Program-made: the position numbers and the translations under genes
Shown here: piece after piece, positions 42,101 through 54,100 of the stretch
Numbering within the stretch: position 1 is the first letter of the stretch
How the letters are laid out: the number at the start of each line of letters is the position of its first letter
Assembly (NCBI RefSeq): GCF_050948175.1
Contig: NC_135197.1
Span: 7,644,501-7,708,500 of the forward strand
Direction of reading: 5' to 3'
Source: Xylocopa sonorina
Taxonomy: Eukaryota; Arthropoda; Insecta; Hymenoptera; Apidae
DNA length: 64,000 nucleotides
Notes under the pieces: model-generated
Seen by the model: only the letters and a program-made list of their open reading frames with translations
The model's database searches: none
What the model was told of the DNA's origin: nothing

Positions 42101-45100
42101 ACACGGCTACCCCAGGAGCATTCATGCGTACCCGTAACGTATGGCAGGACGAAACCACCCTCCATCGGCACTGGAAGCTTTTTCGTAGTACAATAAAATT
42201 TCACGGCTAAGCTGGCTCTTATTAGATCCCGGAAAAGTGGCCCTTCGTCTAATATTCCGCGTAAATCCCAACTCTCTTCGAAATCGATCGGAAGTGCTGT
42301 TCCAAATTTAGAGTAACGTTTATCGACGATTCTTAAAAAGTTTCTCACCCCTTTTTCACGAGCTAAATGTGTCACGTGGTTCACTGATTTAACGAAATGA
42401 CGTATAGCCAGAAGACTTAATTGTTCGAGCTCCGGATTCGACGCATTGTCTCCATTAGTCCCCAGAACGATCCCTGAATTAACCAAACCGCGTGCTTAAT
42501 AATATTGTACTTTTCTCCTCGAAGGACCCTCGAGCTGTCGCAAATTTGCGTGAAAGCAAACCCCGCGGAACAATTGTCGGGTACAAAGGACAGTGTACCT
42601 TGGTGCACGTCGAAAAGCGGTTTCCATCTCGGGATTCATTATTCAGTCAAGAGTTTGAAGGAATTATTACCGAGGGTGCAAGGGGATGGCGTCAGGACAC
42701 TGCGTGGAGGGCATTTCTGAGGAAAATTGGTCGGATGCGCGCTTTGATACGCGAAATTCAAAATTCGCGGCGAGATAAATACACGCGTTCTACTGGGAAG
42801 AGGATTTTGTTCGATAGGAGGACGCCGGTGAGAAATAATAGAGGGTCAGCTGCGCGGGGCGGTTGTCATTACCAGTCGCGGCATAAAAAGCTGTCTCTCG
42901 TACAACACCGTGGTGCAATTAGCGCAGTGTCATACAATACATTCCCTGTGTCAGCACAACAGCGCAACATCCGATATTTCTCGTCCCCGCTCGTGTCCAC
43001 GGTTGCGCTCGAAAAATGTTATCCGTTTTTTATTGTCGCCACCGACGCACCGCCGTGCAGAACAAACACAACGCCTCGAATTGGCCAATTTCGACCTATG
43101 CTATCATAAAGAAAAGGGTGGAAAAAAAAACGGGATGTCGCAAAATGGCCTACGGCCATTACTTCAATCGTATAATATTTTATAGCTATTGTATTTTTTT
43201 AATGCCAAAAATGATACGTTAAGCGAAGATTTATATCGTTCGTAAACCGTTTAACTCTTGGCGCACCAGCGGGTACGCGTACCCGCTAAATTTACATTTC
43301 AACCGTAACAAATGAAAGGCGGAAGAATGAAAAAATAAAAAGCCGAACACATCTCTCGCATTGATGATGGATGCTAAAAAGCACTCTATAGAACGAAAGT
43401 TTCGTGCGTTTCTTCTCTCTCTCCCTCTCTCGCCCTTTTTTTTTTACTCCCTTTTCAATCCATGCTGCTACGCTAGGCAAAAAACGTGACCACAGGAACA
43501 TGAAAGTCTTAATGAGCTCTCTCGCTAACGAGGAACGAGTTTGTTCAGGTGAACATCCGTCCCTCGTACTCGACGAGGCACACAGGCTAGACTCGTTGAA
43601 AGCAGCTTTTCTGGGATCGACGTAATTCAGCGTTAACGTGATCACCGCTCACAATATATCCCGCTAATCGGAGACCGGCTCGGATCAACCCCCGATTCGT
43701 TTTCGCATCAAAACGACGGAATATTATGTTGCACAGAAGTTACCAGGGACGCGATTCTGCTAATCAGCTTTATTTCCCCGTGTTCTGTTTGCGTATGCCG
43801 CGACCTATTCAGTTATTCGTTAATACGCCAGCTAATGAACATCTGAATATTCACTGGTTAATAACGAACGTGTAAACTTATCCGATTATTGGCACCATGT
43901 ATATTGACAAACATATGTTTGAGTTTTGAAAATTTACAAAAACTAGATACGGATATTGCCGCGCAGTAATCATCGCTGACAAACCAGAATCAGTCGGAGC
44001 ATCGACTAATGCTACATATTTAATCACGATAAGGGTCGAACCGTTGGGGATGATTCGATGCAGGAAAGACAGCACGAACTTACTACCCATGTCCCCTGCG
44101 TTCCTTGGGGAAACATAAAAAGAGACCGCCTAGATTTTTTCGCTAATCGATCGGACACAAAGAACCCGCCTATCCTATTCCACGTATCCAAGCAATGAAC
44201 ACGCGACATCCACGGTGGCGATGAAATGTAAAACGTACAAGAATAATATTATTTCGCGCCACAGATCACTAGATACGAGCTTAATCCGTTTGTAGCCCAG
44301 GCCCCTCGAGAACTTTCGTCAAACGTGCCTGATTTCATCTTGATGTAACGCCGCTCGAAAGGGAACTGGGAGACAACGGAGGAAGGAAGTAAGCGTCAGT
44401 AGCGGAGGAGCAAGGAGAACGGAGGACAACCAAGACCTAGCTATCTTCAGCCTGCCGGTGTTCTACCACGACTACATTAGACGGCTTATCCGCTCATTAT
44501 GCGGCCCGACGATCGCGCTTATACTACAGACCCTCGACCTTTCCGTTAAGCTCTCCGCTTTTGGATCAACAAACTCACGTTCTTCCTTCCTGAAACCAGC
44601 TATTATCCCGACACGATTCTGAATCATGCGCCACACCGCAAAATTTTTATTCGACGCGTCGATAGTCCTCAGCTGGGACGCGCTTGGTATCTTTAATGAA
44701 GGAACTGGAGGATTTTAACAGATCGAGCGTAAATTGAACTGAAGCTTTCGCGATTATCGCTCGTAACGTTAAAAGAGCGAGCATTCTGTGCTTATAAATA
44801 AGAAGAGATGTTCTGTAATTATAAATCGCTTCAGATTTGATTAAAAAATGATGATAAAAGTATACGTAAAATGAGGTATGATAACCAATCGGTAAATATC
44901 GTCAGAGAGTGTTCTGATTAAAAGCGCGACGATTCAGCCAGGAATTTATGGTGGTCGACGGTTCTGAATGTACAGGGACGACCGAGGGATGAAAGTAAAA
45001 GAAAGAAAGCTCGCTACTCGGTGAAAAGACTGCACTTAACGTGAAGCATTATATATCGTCCTATACGATGGAGTGGAAGTGATATGTGGCCAAGCTTATC

Positions 45101-48100
45101 GAACCGGCTAAACGTGCTATTTATTGAGCAGTTGCGAGCTTTCTTTCAAAACTCTCCAACAGACGCACACGTATATATTTAGCAAGCGTTAAAATGGCTT
45201 TGACCAAACTCCGAATTTTTAAAGAGAAGTTTTAAATAAAACATTTGTATATGAACAAACGATGTTCTTTAGATAGAATAATATTCAAATTCAAAAGGAG
45301 AAAAGAGCTTTCATCAACGTCAACTGATACGCCATCTGTTGTCCACTGTCGAACATATGCAAACTTTCAAATTAAACTTCTTTCCCGCACAATGAAATTT
45401 AATGCGTAACTTTGTATATAATATGTAAACCGTTACGATATTTATGAAATTTTTAGCTTATTTTAATGTTAGAAATAAAAACTTACCGATTGTTGGCGTT
45501 GTTCCGCCGACGACCACTGACGCTTTAACTTCATGACTCTGCGATTCTCCATTGTTTTTCACAAGGTGCCAGTCTTCCCTCAGTTTCTTCAATTTTTCCT
45601 GTAAAATGTTACGAAGCATAAAGCACAATTTAACAATAATACTGCAAGTTTTAATATTTGTCGATTATGTAATCGTTACTACATTACAATAAATTATTTA
45701 GATATCTACTTACTTGCAATTCTACAGAAATCGGTTGCTTTGCAGACTCGCATTCTTTCTCCAAATTTGTGTAATTCTCTAATACATCTTTCACCTCCAT
45801 TTCTCGATCTTCAACTTTAGTCTGTCATATAGAATATCATCAATTTGTATTTGTATATAATTTTTTATAACATCAAACAAATACTTAACTACTTACCATA
45901 ACATTTTTAATAACTTCGGCTCGCTCTTGCTGCGGTAACTCCCGAGAAATGTTTATTCTCGTTCGAGTTTCCATGACCCACGCCATAACGGCGTCCAAGG
46001 TACAGATATATTTTTTAAGAGATGCGAGTTTGTTTTCAACATATTCACGGTGACTGGAAAGACTTGTATTAGCCTACAACATTAATTTAAAAAATTGTTT
46101 GCGCTTATAAATTGGTCACGTATTATTTCGATTCATTCCAAATAAATTTCAAATAATACCTTATCCATATCTGCAAGTAATTTGTTACATTCATCTTCTG
46201 CAGAAGGAATACCATTTTGATTTACTAAATTCTGTAGAGCTCTCTTGCGGGTAAAAAGTTCTTCTTGTCTGGCCTGAAAATTTTTGTTATATTTTTACGT
46301 CGATACTTTTGTAACATTCGTAGTATATTCAAAAATGTTTAGTAATCTATAATTGATGATAAAACAAACAAAAAGTAAGAGTTCATTGCTATTTATGTCT
46401 TGGCACACTTTAGTTTGTGAAGTCATGACATGGGAGGTATTATTAGGTTCACTTTCAGTTTGTTTAATAACGTTACAATGATAGTCAGCTGTTTAAGAAA
46501 ATTAATTTTCTGGCCAGAATTTTATCTAGATTTAAATATTGAAATCAAATTTATTTTATAAATACATAAATTTACCTTTATTAATGACAACCTAATTGAT
46601 AAGGAAGTTTCATCCGAAGGATTTGCTGCTGACACCAGTAACGAATTTATTTGCTCCAAAATGTTATAAGCACATTCTAAAATTCTGCCTTCGTTGTTCA
46701 CTTTCTTTTCCATGGGAAAATATCTTTAATAAAACAAAATATAATTATCAAATACTACCCAGACAACACAGCAAATCACATAACACTTCAAAAAGCACCA
46801 GTGTATCACGGTGGCGCCCCCAGGTTCCGTAACGCCACAGGGGTATCACCACGATTACACGCATTGAAATGCACCAGAACAGCACGCGATGCTGTTCCAA
46901 TGCTGATATCATTTGCCAATGCCATTTATTCATGAATTTTGTCAGCAGTAGTGATGGCGTAGGATGACACTTTTCCATCCGCATTATAAACGAATATTAA
47001 AAATAATAAATACTGCATATTGTGCTATTTTAATAGGCAAAGAGCTTTTGAACCTCTATTGTATACCATCATATTATATATCATTTTTATGACAATTTGA
47101 AAAAATATATATATATATAGCTTTCAGTAACTATAATTGTTAGCTAACAACAACCAAAATGTCTTTCAGTACTTAATATGTTAAATATCTGCTGAGGTCT
47201 GACGGTTTTAATTTGTACAGAAACACAGTTTCTCCGTTAACAAATGTCATCCTACGTCACTACTTAAAAAAATTCATGAATAAACATATAACACGCATGA
47301 TACGTTAGTGGTACTATGGTGCTGCACCGTGTGATACGCTGATGCCCCAGGACGTGCTGTTGCGGCGTGCTATCACAACCATCGTCGAGTGCGAACGTAG
47401 ATGGCTATGGAAGTGATGTCACGCGGCGCAAATGACATCACAGTGCTCTTACTGTGACAAAGTTGTGTTGTCGTGATGCATATTTCAATAGTTTTATTGA
47501 AACTATTAGCAATATGTACAATAAATTACAATATATTAGTTTCATTATAATTAACTATATATTTCAATAGTTTTATTGCAATTTATTGTATATTTCCTCA
47601 GTTTTATTGTAATTTATTGCATATTTCTCGCTTTAGCGGTAAGACAGAGAAAAATGCTATAAGGAAGAGTGAGACAGACGATACCGACCCTACTCTAAAA
47701 TCCCTGGCGCCATCTCTGTGAAAAGTGCTCAAACTGGTCGCACAGCGTTATCGGCAGCGAAGTGAACTACTCAAGAACTACTAGCGACATCTCTTGGAAG
47801 AGCGCCGAAACTGGTCGGGTATTAGTGTCACTACTTTCCGCAGAGGTGGCGCTAGTAGTTCTTGAGTAGTTCACTTCACTGTCGATAACGCTGTGCGACC
47901 AGTTTGAGCACTTTTCGCAGAGATGGCGCCACGGGTTCTAGAGTGGGGTTGATAGCATCTATCTCACTCTTTCTTATAAAATATAAAAAGTCATAATTAA
48001 TACGTACTTTTCTTTTCGTGTGGTCAAGTCACTTGAAATAATTTGCCATCGACGTTTTATCGATTCAATCATGTCTCGAAATTCTATCAAATCTTCAGCT

Positions 48101-51100
48101 TTTGCACGAGTTAAAATACTGGCACTTGAAACGTTGATGTTATTCATTGTTCTTTGCATTCTGGAAATTTCTTGTTCCAATTCAAATATCTTCGTTTTTG
48201 AAGTTTTAGAATGACCGAGCGAATTTAATTTCTTCAACGAATCTTCCATTTTATCCAGCCAATCAGAAAACGTGCGGCACGTGTTGCAAAGCTCCTTCCA
48301 CTTGTCGTAACATTTATTCCACCGGTTGTACCTTTCCACGTAGCTTTGATTAACATTTATCCATTCCTCCCGCAATTTGTCACTTAAACGTCTGATTTGT
48401 TCAGCCTGTTCTCTTCTTAACTGGGAAGCTACGTTTTCAAAAACAGAATTGATCTCTTCAATGCTTGGCTTAAGAATACTTAATGCATTACTAATTTTTT
48501 TCAAACACTCCTCTTGACTCGAGAACATTTCGTAATCATCACCATTCAGAGGCACGGAGTTTAAAGATCGTGTCACGGTCACGACAGCTTCTCTAATCTT
48601 ATTAACCCTCATAGTAAATTCTTGCATATCCACTCCCCCCACATCCTAAAATACAATAAAATAAGATCAATATAAAAACTATGTTTAACAAATTCATCAA
48701 TTGAGAATAGAAAATGAAGACATACCACTTCAACCTTTTTATCCGTTACATGCTTGTCCTTGTCCTTACTACCACTAAATCTTTTAAATTGTGAACTAAC
48801 TTCTTGCCATCTACTGTTAATGCTATAACGTACAGTTTCAGAATATCCAACATTTAATCTCTTCAATTCATTAGCGATATCATTTAATTTATGAATCTGT
48901 CCCTTCTTGGCATCAAATTCGACAGTAAACGACTCTAATTGGCCTTCATAATTATTCACTTGTTCAAGCTTCAGTGGCACATCTCTAAACCAGTCTTCAA
49001 ATTCTGCTACTATATTGTTATATTGTCGTAGCATCTCTTCTCCTCGCTGTGCTTGTACACGCCTCGTATCTATTTCCGACATGACTTGATGCCATTTACT
49101 TCTTAATTTATCCTGGTGTTCGTTCTTTATCTTCTCAGCCCTAACAGGATCAGATGTGTGCACTGTCATGACTAGACCGTCGCCTTTACTTATCAAAGCT
49201 GCTGCATCTGGTGCAAGAGTACTAACTTCTCCCTTTAGTACCTAAAACATATGTACATTTATTGCATAAAAATATATACTATAGTTAAATGTCAAAGGTA
49301 TTTAGAACTCTTTTATTTCAAAATGAGTTCTTCAGAACAGCAGGAACTTTCAACATAACTTAATTACAAACCTCCAAACGCTTAGTAGGATCTTTTTCGT
49401 TACTGATGCCGCTGATGCTCATTAGCATAACATCCATCCTATGTAACATTCGTTGTGCAGCTTGTTCAAACTCCAAAATGTTTTTCTCCAAGCCTGTTCT
49501 GGATAAACCGGGTGATACTTTAAAAGCTCTCTTATCACCGGAACTTCTTGCCTCTGCTTTATGTTGTATTTCCTGTGATAATTTTTCTGCCTGTATCTAC
49601 ATATGACAAAATGATTAAAAATTGTAAAAGGTATTTAACTCTCTTCGTATATATACGGTAGCCCTCACCTACTATTATGTATCTACAAAAGCCTCAACTT
49701 GTATTAATTATTACTGTTACGAATTGTATTATTAATAGCGCATAACATACACTGTAAAACCTACAATGGCAAGTTAAGTGCTATTAGAATTACCTTGCCC
49801 AAGAGGTGCTCAACATGTTCTCCTAAATTTGGATCTTCTCCATCCGAACTGGAACTTCCAACATCAATCTCTGTGTCATCAGAAAAAATTAAAACATCGT
49901 CGGTTTCTTTATCGCTTCCGTAAAAGCTTTCACAATCCTCTAACGTATCATCTTTTGAGATACTCCTAGTACGTTTGTAAAACGATGATCTCGTAGCTTT
50001 CTCGCAATCAACGTTATGGTTCTCAGTGGCACGTAACTTTACAAACTCTGGATCCTTTACAGATATTGAGTCTTTATCATTAACGTGTTCTTTCTTCCTT
50101 TTCGTGGAACTAATTGCTGGTGTAAGAGAAAGACCAGAGGTACTACCCTTCGAGCTTAACTTTGCACTTGCTTCTCTATCTTCGAGTATAAGATATTCAG
50201 CAACGCTATCCTTATCTTTCAATGCAGCATATTTCTCAGATTTATTTACTTGACAGGAAACTGAATTGATTGAACTCGACCGTACAACACTTCTATCTTT
50301 TATCGATTTGCTACTCGAAATCTTTTTATCCGGCGATATACACTTAACGTCTAGTTTAAGAGTTAACTTCTTAGCGGTTTTTGCAGAATACGGATCTATT
50401 ACCCTCTTCTTCTTTAAAATAGGGATAAGCTCCCTCTTTTTATTAACGATCTGATTCCCACCACTAATTCCACTACAACTTATTACCCTAGTGTCTTTAT
50501 CTTCCGTATCAGTATCTACTGATTCTGGCTCTGTTTCTGTATCCTCTGCTTCTGTAATCTCTACTCTCTCTACAACTTGCGGCATTAATCCTACACTGAC
50601 ATTTGCACTTGGTAATATTACATGATCTTCGGGAGATGCAATCGATTTAACTATTTCCATTTCTTTTACTTCAACGATACGAAAGGGATTCGACTGTGTA
50701 TTGTACACGTTGAATAGTTTTGTGTCTGTGGTGACCAGTGTATTAGAAGAAACTTGAGAAAACAATGTACTATTTTTGGATAAAAAGAATTCCTCATCGG
50801 CCATGTACGCATCTAGAGTGTCTGGAGATGAAGAAGGTAGGTCATCATCGATTTGAACTATCTGAGGTTGAGAGGTTTGAACGACATCGGGTACAGAACT
50901 CATATCTAACTTTCGTCTAACACTTCTACCAGTATCTACAATTTTAGTCTTTACTTTCTCTGATTTTGTGGAAGATTTCCGACTTCGATGAACTATCTCA
51001 ATTGGCGAACTCTCCGGCGTACGCACAACGTTACATTGACTTTCATCAAACGCAGGATTAAGATATCCTATACCATATATCTCCTCATTCTCATCTATCA

Positions 51101-54100
51101 ATTTATTCTCTTTTTTAACTAGCTGCGCCGAAGTTTGATCCGGCTGCCTAGACAATTTAGCGCGTCCATAATTGTCTCTCCCCTTAGTCTCTCCCACCTT
51201 ACTTTTTATTAATAAACTGTCTGTGATTTTGTGGATCCATTCCTGTGAAAATATGATTGGGTAACAGAAAATTCATGGATAGGCAACAGTTAATTTGAAA
51301 GAGCGTTGTTAATAGTGTGACAATATCAAGCATGGCCAAAATGAAAGTGACAATGCATTTCACTGTGCAAACAAAGCTTTTCCTTTGCGTGTATCCATCA
51401 CCAGTACAAAAACTCGGAATATATTTCTGTTCATTCCTTATTCGTTTCGTTTTGCTAAATCATATTCAGATTCCTGTATAAAAATGTATACAAGGGGAGA
51501 GACAACGTCAGAGATGATTGATCGATATCGAGTTTTTCCATCCACCAAAGTTTATAACTGCATTTTATTAATAATGACAGTATTATTTACATAGATAGAG
51601 ACACCTCTTGGACAGGATCAAAAAAACTCCAAAAAGTTCATTACTAGGCACCAATGTAACTTACATATAATACTCATACAATGAAGTGCTAAGAATATAC
51701 ATAATAATAATGTGACCAAACTTAAAAAATAAAAATATACATGTATATATATGATTTATTTATATATCCATTGATTAATACTTTAAAGAACTATATAGTA
51801 AATTTATCATAATTGAGTCTGCCAGAAACTGAACTGAGAGAAAATAAATAATAACTCTATGTTATAGACTAATAGTTTATATGTATTATTAATATTAGCA
51901 ATAAAAACAAAAATTCAAACGTAAAAATTTGACGTATCTACGGTTTATATATTTAGTGGAATTAAAACGTTCATTTTCGAAAATCACATAAAATATTATA
52001 CTGTTATAATATATGTAAAAAAAATTAAAAAATTATGCAATATATTACAGAAAATTGTAGTTGATGAGATATACGTAATGGTACTATAAAGCACAAGCAT
52101 TACATATACCAAATGTTAAGGTAAAGATTAAGCAATACAAGCAATGAGGAAACAAGCGCGCAGTGAATGATATTTAAATATATTTCATAAGTACACTTAC
52201 TTGTATTCTATTGGACATATCCTCCCACTTCTTGCAGACATCTGCTACTTTCTCATAATAAGTATAACGTTGTAGTTGATTGACTTTAGGTTTTGCTTCA
52301 ATCATTTCGCTTTGAACAGCCTACAAGAACCGAAGTAAAAGCTATTAGATAAATGTTAGATTAAGATGTTGTAATACATAATAGCCTTAAGTCACCAATT
52401 ACTTTGCATTGTTCAAAATGATTTTCCGTTAATTGATCAATGGGAACACTGTCTAACTTATTCAATTTTTCTTCAACTTGTAAGAGCCATGCATTTATTT
52501 CATCGACATTAGGTTCTTCCTGGAAAAACAAAAATTTAGTTTTTTACCTGAAAAGTAATAATTGTTTATATATTACAAACTTACCTCTAAAGTATTACAA
52601 AGTCTTAATCGCTTTTCGGTATTCGCTAATCTGATAACAACGTCTGACAACTTCTCTTTAAGTTGCTCCAAATACATAGGATCACATAGTTTGGAAAATT
52701 TTTCTTGAGAATGCAATAACTTATCTTTGACAACGTTCAATCGAGGTATTACTTCTGTCAAAGTTTCCTAATTAAGACATTACATAGGCATTTAGTTTCG
52801 TACAAACTGTTTTAACAATTTGAAAACTCCACATTCAATTACTGTACATTAACATACTTACTCGTACATATATAGCGTTCACCGGAAGGTCGGGCATGTT
52901 TTTTTGTGTATCTAATTCTTTATTAATACTGTCTATGGACATGTTAATGTAAGACATATTCTTATACATATCACGCGACAAATCCAAGGCTGATTCCAAG
53001 CATGCTTTTGATTCAGTTATATGTAAACCCAGCTAGAACAAATGAATACATGTAACATTTTACGTTAGAAATAATAGTCAACGAATTCACGTATCAATGT
53101 AACATATATATTACCCTATTATATAAATCTTTTAACATGTCGATTCGTCTCGAAAATTTCTCTGGTTCAGCAACACTTTTTTCTTCAACTAATTTTCGAC
53201 CAGTTATAATAATATTTTCTACTTCGCTTTTAATTTCGCTTAATGTTTGATAAAAACGCTATAAAAAATAATAAATTACAAATATTCATACTCCTTGAAA
53301 TTATATGGTGAATAAAGGAATGTAAACGAAATAATTAATTACCAGACAATGTTTAAGTTGACCTTCAATGGCCTCTGGATCCTCTGATGCCAATTCTAGT
53401 AAACACGTTGCTTCTTCTATTCCCCTAAGTTCGCGCAAAGCTCTGGATAATCTAGGCTCTAAATTTGTCGGACAACGAAATCGTTGGAACTTCTTTTGGA
53501 CTTCAGAAAACTTTTGCTCGATAAGGGTTAATTGCTCTTGCAATCGCAATGCGGCTTCCTGTTTTCCAGACGCTTTATATGAATCAATTTGTAATGCCAT
53601 TTCTTTAAGCGTCATGCGCTGATGCTCCATTTCTTCCATTAATTTCTGAATTATTAATGTATACAACAATTAACATTAATTTGATATTTATATTCATACA
53701 CGATGTACAGACATAAAAGTCTGTACGTTAAAGATACATGTATAATGCATTATACATTACGTATAATTTATATTTTTTACGAATCTAAAAATTATTTTCC
53801 TTTCGTCATGCTTCATCGCAATAATGTTTTATATACAATGTTTGTAAATACGACGGCAAAAAATTAATTTAGCACGTGTATTAAAATTCACATTATGATG
53901 TATTCATTTACAGATGAATTGAAAAATTTTATCTGATAAACGTTTAGTAAACAGATAACAAAAATTTCACTAACAGACCTGATAATCATGAGGCAAATCA
54001 TCGGCAGTAAGGTCGCAGTCAAGACGTGCAGTTAGTACAGAATCTATTTGCGTTAAGGAGTGCTGAAGAGCAAGAATACGTCCTTCTGATTGTTGTGCTT

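Larger units (their letters stand above)
41271..45486. other. Dystrophin intron 32, proximal part
   Basis: Lies between the PRELI-like gene and exon 32. It holds the possible polyadenylation signals of that gene, the candidate exon at 42132-42473, a pyrimidine tract at 43411-43450, a palindrome at 43268-43287, and the change from GC-rich to AT-rich DNA near 44.7-45.3 kb. Confidence 0.6.

Noticed and set aside
42492..43109. Plus-strand open frame of 205 codons downstream of the PRELI-like gene
   Set aside because: No motif, no joining phase with the PRELI-like exons, and a composition like neighbouring chance frames.
43404..43625. Plus-strand open frame after a pyrimidine tract and AG
   Set aside because: It looks like a last exon, but no upstream exon could be paired and the peptide is unknown.
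53368..53622. Plus-strand open frames opposite dystrophin exons (also 49778-50454)
   Set aside because: Antisense shadows of exons 18 and 24.
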